Positions 26,944-37,466 of a stretch of 48,467 bases of DNA are shown piece by piece (the stretch's first letter is position 1; the number at the start of each line of letters is the position of its first letter). Under the pieces are notes generated by a model. It was not told where the DNA came from. It saw nothing but the letters and a program-made list of their open reading frames with translations, and did not search any database. The DNA comes from Pseudorhodobacter antarcticus (lineage in GTDB: Bacteria > Pseudomonadota > Alphaproteobacteria > Rhodobacterales > Rhodobacteraceae). Where the stretch lies: assembly GCA_945862435.1 (NCBI GenBank), contig CAMAXX010000021.1, positions 1 through 48,467 of the forward strand. Direction: 5' to 3'. Both the position numbers and the translations under genes were made by a program.

Positions 26944-27174
26944 ATGCATCCCCAGAAATAATTCCATCTTATCTTCAGCCTAATCATGGCAGCCACCATG
27001 GTTTTGCTGATGACCTTTGTCATTACCGCTGTGAACATTGGCTTTGGCCCGCATTTCTTGTCCGCATGGGCGCGCGTATATGGGATTGCCTATATCGTTG
27101 CGGTTCCTGTGATTTTCTTCGTCGCGCCCTTGGCGCGCAAAGTTACAGCGCGGTTATTGGGCGTTCAACACTAG
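26944..27174 (+). pseudogene. DUF2798-like membrane protein with in-frame stop at codon 6
   Basis: From ATG 26944 the frame reads M-H-P-Q-K-stop-F-H-L-I-F-S-L-I-M and continues open to 27174. Family members of about 75 residues usually start with this pattern, with an aromatic residue at the stop position, so TAA (26959-26961) looks like a one-base change of a Tyr codon. Two hydrophobic helices follow (MVLLMTFVITAVNIGF; GIAYIVAVPVIFFVAPLA). Reinitiation at ATG 26986 would give 62 residues lacking the start of helix 1. Its function in the family is unknown. Confidence 0.65.
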
Positions 27175-27265
27175 CACGCGCGAATGTTATTTAGGGTGCT
27201 TGGAAACCAACCCGATGTCAGCGCGCTGCCATTAGGCAAGCGAAGACTTCTTTGCGCCGTTTTTT

Positions 27266-27844
27266 CTACGCCGCGCTTTGCGGGCTTGGCCGCAGGGCAA
27301 TCTCGCCCCACCCCTTTGCAAGATATATCTGCAGCCAAGGGGTATAGTCCTGCGGATTGGCCGCAATCCGTGCGGCTAAATCGGACAAAGTAACCCATTC
27401 TACCGCCATCACTTCGGCGGGGTTAAAGGGCACGGGGACAGTGGGCGAAAGGTGGCCGACGAAGATATCCACGACCTCGTGTTCAGTCAAAGAGCCGCCC
27501 ACATCTGCGCGATATTCTTGGCCCCCAGCACGGGTAAGGGGCAGGGCAATCAGCCCCAATTCTTGGACCACGCGGCGGGTTGCGGCGCTGTGCGCATCTT
27601 CGCCCCAATGGGGATGGGTGCAGCAGGCATTAGCCCACATTTTGGGCGTATGGTATTTGCCCGCCGCGCGGCGCTGGATGAGGGTGCGCCCGCTACCATC
27701 ATCCGCCATTATGAACACCGAGATAGCAGGGTGGCGCAGGCCGCGCCTGTGCACGTCCAGCTTGCCCAAGGGTTGCAAAACCCCATCCAGATAGGCGGCG
27801 ATAAGATCGTCTAGACCCCCATCAGATTGCACCGTGTCAGACAT
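27266..27844 (-). CDS. idi: Isopentenyl-diphosphate delta-isomerase, type I
   Basis: The 192-residue Nudix-like enzyme interconverts IPP and DMAPP. Active-site Cys is in WANACCTHPH, and the catalytic Glu region is TEHEVVDIFVG. It is last gene of the bchG-pucC-like-bchP-idi operon, overlapping bchP by 8 bases. This supplies isoprenoid precursor for the bacteriochlorophyll tail and carotenoids, the same arrangement as in Rhodobacter. Confidence 0.95.
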   Translation of the reverse strand: MSDTVQSDGGLDDLIAAYLDGVLQPLGKLDVHRRGLRHPAISVFIMADDGSGRTLIQRRAAGKYHTPKMWANACCTHPHWGEDAHSAATRRVVQELGLIALPLTRAGGQEYRADVGGSLTEHEVVDIFVGHLSPTVPVPFNPAEVMAVEWVTLSDLAARIAANPQDYTPWLQIYLAKGWGEIALRPSPQSAA

Positions 27845-29027
27845 AGGCAGGCTTTACCAACCCCGTCAGGTGAAGCATGTTCTTAAAGCCAATCTTCAAA
27901 TGCGCCAGCGGTTTTGAAAACTTCATTTCTTTGTTCATATAAGCCTCGAACGTCAGGCGCTGCACATCCAGATCGTGGCAGAGGGATACGAACCGCTCGC
28001 GCCGATCATCGTTTTTGTAATAGGCATCCTGCATTTGACGCAAGACGCGGAACACCGTTTTATGATCTCGCATGAACATCTTGCGCGCAAGCGCCAGATC
28101 GCGCCCGCGCCCCGAGGCAAGCGCCGCATGCGCCGCAGCGGCGGCGACGCGCCCACCGACCATGGCATAGTAAATCCCTTCACCAGATGAGGGCGCAACA
28201 ACACCCGCAGCATCGCCCGCCAGCACCACATCGCGCCCGTTGTCCCAGACGTCCAAGGGGCGCAGGGGAATGGGCGCGCCTTCGCGGCGCAGGGTTTCGC
28301 AGCCCGCAAGCCCGGCCGATTGGCGCAGCGCCGCCGTTGCGGCCTTTAGATCCACCCCGTCGATCCCCGTGCCCATACCAATGCTGGCGTGTTTGCCATG
28401 CGGGAAAACCCAGCCATAAAAATCGGGGCTGATACGCCCGTCATAAATTACATCGCAGCGGGTTGGGTCATAATCGGCATTTGCGGCGGCCTTCGCCATG
28501 GGCGCTTTGACGATTTCGTGGTATGCGATGACATAGGGAATTTCGCCGCCACCTTTTACTTCGGTTTTGGCAACGTTTGACCGCGCGCCATCTGCACCTA
28601 TGATCAAGCGCGTCAGCAGGCGGCCTTCTGCGCCGCTGGCCTTGTCGCGGTAGATCACTTCGGTGCCCGCCGCGCTGCGTTCTATGCGCAAATAGGTGCC
28701 CGTGACGCGCTGCGCGCCTTGCCCCACTGCGCGCAGGCGCAGAAATTCGTCAAAATTCTCGCGGTCAACCATGCCAACAAAACCGCCTTCAATGGCGATG
28801 TCCACATGCCGACCGCTGGGCGAGACCATGCGCGCCGTGTTGATACGGGCAACGATCTGGCTGGACGGGATACTGAAATCGGCGATCAAGCGTGGCGGGA
28901 TTGCCCCGCCACAAGGTTTGATGCGCCCATCTCGGTCTAGCATCGCCACCTTTTTGCCCGCGCGGGCCAAATCCATCGCCGCTGTTGCACCCGAAGGGCC
29001 ACCGCCCACAACCACCACATCATACAT
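27837..29027 (-). CDS. bchP: Geranylgeranyl reductase (bacteriochlorophyll)
   Basis: The 396-residue flavoprotein starts with the FAD-binding motif VVVGGGPSGATAAMDLARAG. It then has KPCGGAIPPRLIADF and VLAGDAAGVVAPSSGEGIYY, all typical of BchP/ChlP. It reduces the geranylgeranyl group of bacteriochlorophyll to phytyl in three steps. A 3-base gap separates it from the PucC-like gene upstream. Context next to bchG is the standard alphaproteobacterial order. Confidence 0.96.
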   Translation of the reverse strand: MYDVVVVGGGPSGATAAMDLARAGKKVAMLDRDGRIKPCGGAIPPRLIADFSIPSSQIVARINTARMVSPSGRHVDIAIEGGFVGMVDRENFDEFLRLRAVGQGAQRVTGTYLRIERSAAGTEVIYRDKASGAEGRLLTRLIIGADGARSNVAKTEVKGGGEIPYVIAYHEIVKAPMAKAAANADYDPTRCDVIYDGRISPDFYGWVFPHGKHASIGMGTGIDGVDLKAATAALRQSAGLAGCETLRREGAPIPLRPLDVWDNGRDVVLAGDAAGVVAPSSGEGIYYAMVGGRVAAAAAHAALASGRGRDLALARKMFMRDHKTVFRVLRQMQDAYYKNDDRRERFVSLCHDLDVQRLTFEAYMNKEMKFSKPLAHLKIGFKNMLHLTGLVKPAYV

Positions 29028-29030
29028 CGC

Positions 29031-30350
29031 CTATTCCCCCGCCATCAGTTGACCCGTACCAAATTTATCCGTTGAAGCGCGCGTGTTAGACACAATGCGC
29101 GCGGCCATCACAGTGGCCAAAAGAAACAGCCCCGCCTCGAACAAAAACACCGCTCCAAAAGCAGATGGCGTGGGCATGAAGACGCGCGCCGCATCTGCCG
29201 CCGCTGCACCAAATAGCCCGCCCGCCCCTGCCGCCATTGCTTGCGACGCGCCCCAAAGGCCCATTCGCGTGCCTTCGCGTTCCGATCTGCCTTCGCCCGC
29301 CAGCGCCATCATCGCGCCAATCGCAGACACCGCGAATATTCCATTGAATAGGCCTAATCCGACCACAGCAGGGGTCAACGCAGCCGCTCCCCATGGCACA
29401 TGTGCAGCAAGCGCGAGCACTATCAGTGCGCCCGCCGACCCAAAACACCCCGTCATGACCCAAGCGCGCAAACTTCCAACGCGCAGTCCCGTGGCTGCGA
29501 TGCCCACCAGCAGCATTCCCATAAAAACCCCGCCATTCTGCGCACCTGAAAGCTGTGTCGTTTGGCCAGGTGTCAGGCCGAAAACAAGGCCTGCATAAGG
29601 CTCTAGGATCAGTTCCTGCATGAAATAGGCGACCATCGAGACAAAGACGAAGATGGTAAAGGCGCGCGCGCGCGGTTCACCCCAAATTTCGCGCATGCCT
29701 TGCATATAAGGCATTGGCGCGGTTTCGGGCCGCACTGCGCCGCCTACTCGCGCCTCGATCCCCCAGATGGCTAGAATGGTCAGCGCCAAGGATAATAAGG
29801 CAACACCTGCGACTGTTTGCAGCAACATTGCTGGCGAATAGGGCTCGATCATCTTGCCCACCAGCGTGGCCGTAAGGGCGATGCCAAAAATCATCATCAG
29901 CCAAGTAATCGTGGCCGCTGCCGCGCGGCGATGCGGGGCGGCAGATGTGGCCAGCAGCGCCAGCAGCGACGTGCCCGATGCGCCCACGCCAACCCCAATT
30001 AGCGCATAAGCAAGGATCGAAATTGCAAGGCCTGCGGCAAAGCTGCCGTCCATTACAACCATGCCAAGCGCTGCCAAAAACGAACCCAGCCCCAGTGCCG
30101 CCATACCCGCCACAATAAACCGCGTGCGATTGCCACCCGTATCGGATTTATACCCCCAATTTGGGCGTGTGATTTGGATAGCGTAATGCAGCCCCACCAA
30201 CAAACCCGGCAGCACCGCAGGCAGTGCAAGTTCGATCACCATGAGGCGGTTCAGCGTAGAAGTTGTGATCACGACCAGCCCGCCAAGGCACAACTGCACC
30301 AGCCCAAGTCGGACAATGGACAGCCAAGACAACCCCTTGGTTGGCATCAC
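29031..30350 (-). CDS. PucC-family BCD-type carrier (orf428-like)
   Basis: The 439-residue protein has about twelve helices of the major-facilitator type. Its N-terminal LSIVRLGLVQLCLGGLVVITTSTLNRLMVIELALPAVLPGLLVGL, in overlapping short blocks, and PNWGYKSDTGGNRTRFI match the BCD/PucC family that LhaA also belongs to. It sits between bchG and bchP like R. capsulatus orf428, and may deliver bacteriochlorophyll for pigment-protein assembly (inference). ATG 30350 overlaps the bchG stop (ATGA). Confidence 0.92.
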   Translation of the reverse strand: MMPTKGLSWLSIVRLGLVQLCLGGLVVITTSTLNRLMVIELALPAVLPGLLVGLHYAIQITRPNWGYKSDTGGNRTRFIVAGMAALGLGSFLAALGMVVMDGSFAAGLAISILAYALIGVGVGASGTSLLALLATSAAPHRRAAAATITWLMMIFGIALTATLVGKMIEPYSPAMLLQTVAGVALLSLALTILAIWGIEARVGGAVRPETAPMPYMQGMREIWGEPRARAFTIFVFVSMVAYFMQELILEPYAGLVFGLTPGQTTQLSGAQNGGVFMGMLLVGIAATGLRVGSLRAWVMTGCFGSAGALIVLALAAHVPWGAAALTPAVVGLGLFNGIFAVSAIGAMMALAGEGRSEREGTRMGLWGASQAMAAGAGGLFGAAAADAARVFMPTPSAFGAVFLFEAGLFLLATVMAARIVSNTRASTDKFGTGQLMAGE

Positions 30351-31264
30351 ATTCCCCCCAAATTGCGCAGGGCAAAGGCCGCAATCATCATGCCCGTGAC
30401 ATACATCGACACGCCCACTGCGTTATACCAAGGCGCGCGGCCTTTTGGATCGCGCAGCAAAACCCGCATTGCGAAAATTTGCGCGGTCGTAAGAAACCCA
30501 ATAGCAATGGCATAAAGGCCCATATCCCACAGCAGCAGAAGGGCAGCTACAGCAATTTGCGCCAGCACCATCACGGCAGCGGCCAGTTTTGCTGCGCGCT
30601 CTGGCCCCAAAACGACAGGCAGGGATCGCACGCCGTGCAGGCGGTCGCCCTCTAGCGCCTTGAAATCATTCAGCGTCATAATGCCAAACGCGCCAAGGGC
30701 ATACAGCGTTGCCACAGCGACCACACTCAGGCTGGGCGCGCCTTGGGCCACCACAACAACGCCCGTGATCCACGGCAGACCTTCATAAGATAGCCCTACC
30801 AGCAGCGGCCCCCACCAGCCCGACTTTTTCAAACGGATCGGTTCCACCGAATAGGCCCAAGCCGCAAGCACGCCCAAAATCGTTGCGCCAAAGCCCCATG
30901 GCCCCAGCAGCATCCCGACCAGCAGGGACAAAACCGTCATCCCCAGCGCAATATACAGGCCCCAGCGCCCTGGAATGCGGCCCGACGGGATGGGCCGATT
31001 TGGTTCATTCACCGCATCAACGAATCTGTCACACCAATCATTCGCCGCCTGAGACATGCCGCACACGAGCGGCCCCGCCAAAAATGCGCCAAGCAGCGCC
31101 AGCAGCATCACATCTGAAAGCGGCACGCCCACTGACGCAACCCCGCACAAATAAGCCCACATCGGGGGGAACCATGTGACAGGTTTAATAAGGGTCAGCG
31201 CCGCCCGCCAATCTGGCCGTGCAGAGGCTTGCACATGGGTCTGGTCTGAAGAGCTCATAGACAT
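30347..31264 (-). CDS. bchG: Bacteriochlorophyll a synthase
   Basis: The 305-residue UbiA-family prenyltransferase esterifies bacteriochlorophyllide a with geranylgeranyl diphosphate at the membrane. Two Asp-rich motifs are visible, NDWCDRFVDAVNEPNRPIPS and NDFKALEGDRLHGVRS, with about eight or nine helices. The frame is open to 31438, but the region before 31264 carries the ppsR terminator and a PpsR site. The start is therefore MSMSSSDQ (31264), or the next ATG at 31258. It heads the four-gene operon. Confidence 0.96.
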   Translation of the reverse strand: MSMSSSDQTHVQASARPDWRAALTLIKPVTWFPPMWAYLCGVASVGVPLSDVMLLALLGAFLAGPLVCGMSQAANDWCDRFVDAVNEPNRPIPSGRIPGRWGLYIALGMTVLSLLVGMLLGPWGFGATILGVLAAWAYSVEPIRLKKSGWWGPLLVGLSYEGLPWITGVVVVAQGAPSLSVVAVATLYALGAFGIMTLNDFKALEGDRLHGVRSLPVVLGPERAAKLAAAVMVLAQIAVAALLLLWDMGLYAIAIGFLTTAQIFAMRVLLRDPKGRAPWYNAVGVSMYVTGMMIAAFALRNLGGM

Positions 31265-31299
31265 GCTGTAAATCCGCGCTGACACAAAGGGGTATCTAC

Positions 31300-31317
31300 T
31301 GTCAACTAAACATGACA
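31300..31317. promoter_or_regulatory. PpsR/CrtJ binding site upstream of bchG
   Basis: TGTCAACTAAACATGACA matches the TGT-N12-ACA consensus exactly and contains tgtca/tgaca half-sites. It lies 36-53 bases upstream of the bchG ATG (31264), between it and the ppsR terminator. Aerobic repression of bchG-idi is expected. Confidence 0.85.
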
Positions 31318-31393
31318 TACGTCCCGCTGGCAAGCACGGAATCGTCATTGGCAGGTTGACAGTGCTAGAATCTTTGCCCTGACCCGCGCGCGC

Positions 31394-31426
31394 AAAAAAA
31401 AGCCGCGCTATGGGCGCGGCGTTTTT
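31394..31426 (-). terminator. ppsR: Intrinsic terminator of ppsR
   Basis: Read on the minus strand, stem gccgcgc / gcgcggc is followed by eight T, 24 bases after the ppsR stop. It separates the regulatory genes from the bchG operon. On the plus strand it is followed by gttttt and could also work there. Confidence 0.9.
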
Positions 31427-31449
31427 CATAGGCGTCAAAATTGCCCTTA

Positions 31450-32901
31450 TTATTCGTCTTTGTTGACCATACCAAATTTCCGCAGTTTCACATAAAGCGA
31501 TTGGCGAGACAGACCCAGCATTTCTGCCGCCGCGGCGCGGTTGTTGCGCGTCAGATCAACGGCGGTCTGGATGCACATCTTTTCCACCACATCCGCCGTT
31601 TCGGCCACGATATCCTTCAGCGAGGATGATCCGACCAGCTCCATCACCGAACGCATCCCATCTTCGCCCCCCGTGAAACCTGGACGGCGCAGCATTTCCA
31701 CGCGGGACGCATCGCGCAGCACGATTCCAAAGGCTGGGTCGGGACCGTCGTTCATATAGGTGGCGGATATTTCCACCGCGATCTGGCCATTAAATTCGTT
31801 CAGTAAGCGGGTCGCATACATGCGCAATTGCCGTGCCCGCTTGGCATTGTCCAAAAGCACCCGCAAATCTACCGACCCACGCGCCAGAAAATCGGCAAAG
31901 CTGCGGCCGCGCACCTGAGCGATATTGCCGCTATCGCTTAACTTTAAAAAACTTTCATTCGCGGCGGTGATGATGCCATCTCCGTCCAAAAAAACGATGC
32001 CATCCACGCCTTCATTGAACAGTCGTTCTAAATTCATTGCGTTTTCGCGGGGGGCAGATGATTCGCCTTCGGGAGACTCTAGGCGGCACAGCATCAGCCG
32101 TTCGCCCGCAGCGCGGAACAGTTTGGGAATAACCCGCAAGCTGCGCTGGCTGCGCCTTGCGACCAATTCAACAGGCTTTACAGCATCAGCACTGGCGATG
32201 TTGGACAAGGTTTCCAAAAACTCTCCACGACGGCGGCCTTCAAATTCTTGGGCAATGGCAGCGCCTATGAAATCTTGGCGAGATCCACCGAGCATCATCG
32301 CTGCCGCGGCGTTTAGATCAGAAATGCGCCCGTTTGACATGGCGACCAGCACCACTGCATCGCGGGTGGCCTCCATTAATACGCGGTAGCGCGTGTCCAT
32401 TTCGCGCTGAGTTTCATAATCACGCTCTAGCGCGACTTGGGCCATAACAAGCTGTTGCTGCATTTCCGCAAGGGGGCGCAAATCGCGGCCAAGCAACAGG
32501 ATATTATCTGATTCGCCAAAGCGGTGCATCGAATAACGCACGGGAAATTCCCAAGCTTTGCCATCGGAATGGTTCAATTCCAGCACAAAACTGCGATGGC
32601 TTTGCCCCGGTGTGGGCGGCCACGCCGCCAAACGCCGCCTGACCTTTTCATGGTTTTCAAGCGTAACCAAACCGCAAATATTCTGGCCCGCCCAATGCGA
32701 CAAGGCGCCAAACAACGAATGAGTTGGGTTGACCAAAACAGAAATTACTTCGCCCGTTGGGGAAATGAGCAGCGATATGTCGCTGGTTGCAGCCACGATT
32801 TCGGCAAGCTGATCTTGTCCGATGCCAGAAATACTTGGCAGCGCGTGACCCTGATGCGATCCTGTGTCCAAACTGATTCTGCCAATGTTGCCGCCGCCCA
32901 A
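31450..32901 (-). CDS. ppsR: PpsR/CrtJ photosynthesis repressor
   Basis: The 483-residue regulator has an N-terminal region, PAS domains (about 32-140, 165-285 and 292-400) and a C-terminal Fis-type helix-turn-helix (RAAAAEMLGLSRQSLYVKLRKFG). Two cysteines, C272 in LMLCRLE and C443 in EKMCIQ, correspond in spacing to C251 and C424 of R. sphaeroides PpsR, so redox sensing looks retained. Start is uncertain: this frame opens with TTG 32901 (MGGGNIGRIS), and no strong ribosome site is visible. It follows aerR by 19 bases and is likely co-transcribed. Confidence 0.95.
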   Translation of the reverse strand: MGGGNIGRISLDTGSHQGHALPSISGIGQDQLAEIVAATSDISLLISPTGEVISVLVNPTHSLFGALSHWAGQNICGLVTLENHEKVRRRLAAWPPTPGQSHRSFVLELNHSDGKAWEFPVRYSMHRFGESDNILLLGRDLRPLAEMQQQLVMAQVALERDYETQREMDTRYRVLMEATRDAVVLVAMSNGRISDLNAAAAMMLGGSRQDFIGAAIAQEFEGRRRGEFLETLSNIASADAVKPVELVARRSQRSLRVIPKLFRAAGERLMLCRLESPEGESSAPRENAMNLERLFNEGVDGIVFLDGDGIITAANESFLKLSDSGNIAQVRGRSFADFLARGSVDLRVLLDNAKRARQLRMYATRLLNEFNGQIAVEISATYMNDGPDPAFGIVLRDASRVEMLRRPGFTGGEDGMRSVMELVGSSSLKDIVAETADVVEKMCIQTAVDLTRNNRAAAAEMLGLSRQSLYVKLRKFGMVNKDE

Positions 32902-32920
32902 ATCATGGGCACGCAGGGGG

Positions 32921-33739
32921 TTAAGCGCGTTTTTTTAGATTTTGGTCATCTGCAAGTTTCAGCCCAATCGCTTCCATTGCAGTGTTAATGTCTGCGCACG
33001 TATAATCTGCCCCTGCGGAAGCAGCAAGGCTTGGGTTATCCAGCACAATTGGGCCACCGATGATCAGCGGTGGCAGTTTTTTGCGCATAGTCCGCAGTGT
33101 TTTGATTAAGGCTGCCGCAGCGTGTAAACGCGTCTCTGTGGCTACCGAAACCAGAATTCCGTCAAACTGGCGATGATCCAGCAAGTTGGTTAGTTCGCGT
33201 TGAGTGACCGCCATCCGCAAGCAGACCGAAATACCAAGACGGCGCAATTGCCCCATGACAACCATCGGGCCAAGGGTGTGCTGCTCGCCTTCGGGAACCA
33301 GTAGCAAGACCGCGCCAAGGCTGTGGCTGTCGGCCTGATCGGCTGTCCAAGCGGCGCTAATCTCGCGCACGAGGCTTTGCAGCCGCGCTGTTCCAATTGA
33401 CACATCGAGCCAAGACAGTTGGTCATCCATCCATTCATCGCCCATGCGCCGCGCGGCTTCGGGGATGTAGATATCTGTTACCATCGCAAAACTGATGCGC
33501 GTTTTGCGGAAATGGGCGAGCAGCGCATCAAAGGCGCGCTCGGTTCCCGAAAGGGCTGCGGTGACAAAGCTTTCCACGATTTCTTCGCGCACGGGGCCTT
33601 TTGACATAGCCGCGTTTTTGATCGACCGTTCTGCAAGCAGAGAGACGACAACCGATGCAAACCCGCTGACGACCGTGGCGCTATACCCATCGGGCGCGCC
33701 GTTACTGTGGTAATCAAACTGAGTCGTCCGGTCTTCCAT
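32921..33739 (-). CDS. aerR: AerR/PpaA, cobalamin-binding antirepressor of PpsR
   Basis: The 272-residue protein has a helical middle (about 55-130, WMDDQLSWLDVSIGTARLQ) and a B12-binding-like Rossmann domain (about 140-265). The loop EGEQHTLG fits the E-x-H-x-x-G motif with axial-ligand candidate His154. In Rhodobacter, AerR senses light through B12 and modulates CrtJ. ATG 33739 (MEDRTTQFDY) is chosen; the frame to 33862 runs into the promoter region. Divergent from bchF, with 396 bases of control region between. Confidence 0.93.
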   Translation of the reverse strand: MEDRTTQFDYHSNGAPDGYSATVVSGFASVVVSLLAERSIKNAAMSKGPVREEIVESFVTAALSGTERAFDALLAHFRKTRISFAMVTDIYIPEAARRMGDEWMDDQLSWLDVSIGTARLQSLVREISAAWTADQADSHSLGAVLLLVPEGEQHTLGPMVVMGQLRRLGISVCLRMAVTQRELTNLLDHRQFDGILVSVATETRLHAAAALIKTLRTMRKKLPPLIIGGPIVLDNPSLAASAGADYTCADINTAMEAIGLKLADDQNLKKRA

Positions 33740-33898
33740 GAGACTTGCCTTTAACGGGAACCAACGGGTTCGATTGCGCAGCAATGACTTAGACGGGATT
33801 GGTTGACACTTTAACGCTGCGCCGCTGCAAACAGAATCTGTGGTGGCGCAAGTCTTAAACAATCTCTTGCATCAAAGTGTCAGGCAAAGCGATGAAAA

Positions 33899-33916
33899 TG
33901 TCAAAGGAAATTGACA
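33899..33916. promoter_or_regulatory. PpsR/CrtJ site in aerR-bchF region
   Basis: TGTCAAAGGAAATTGACA is a perfect TGTCAA-N6-TTGACA palindrome. It lies 160 bases before the aerR start and about 220 before bchF, so it can serve either gene or support looping with the second site. Confidence 0.88.
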
Positions 33917-34039
33917 CTAGTGTGCAAATCTTGCAGGGATTTTGGATCATTCCATTGAATTAACACACTATTTTTCGCCGCAGTGCAAGCGGCGATCGCA
34001 AATCCCTCTGACAGTTGTGCAAAGTGTCAATCTATAAAG

Positions 34040-34057
34040 TGTAAGTTTCGGTTGACA
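34040..34057. promoter_or_regulatory. PpsR/CrtJ site overlapping the bchF -35 box
   Basis: TGTAAGTTTCGGTTGACA matches TGT-N12-ACA. Its right half, TTGACA (34052-34057), is also a consensus -35 box, with TAGGGT as a possible -10 sixteen bases on, 57 bases before the bchF ATG. Binding would block RNA polymerase. An extra half-site, tgtcaatc, lies at about 34025. Confidence 0.85.
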
Positions 34058-34135
34058 TTCCTGCACCCAAGTTTAGGGTCGCTGTTATGGGCATATCTGC
34101 TTTGCCCAATTTTTGGCCCCGAAGAAAGGCAACAA

Positions 34136-37452
<3,317 letters not shown>

Positions 37453-37466
<14 letters not shown>

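Noticed and set aside
31343..31361. Possible second PpsR site upstream of bchG
   Set aside because: Ends in TTGACA but the other half does not match TGT at the needed spacing.
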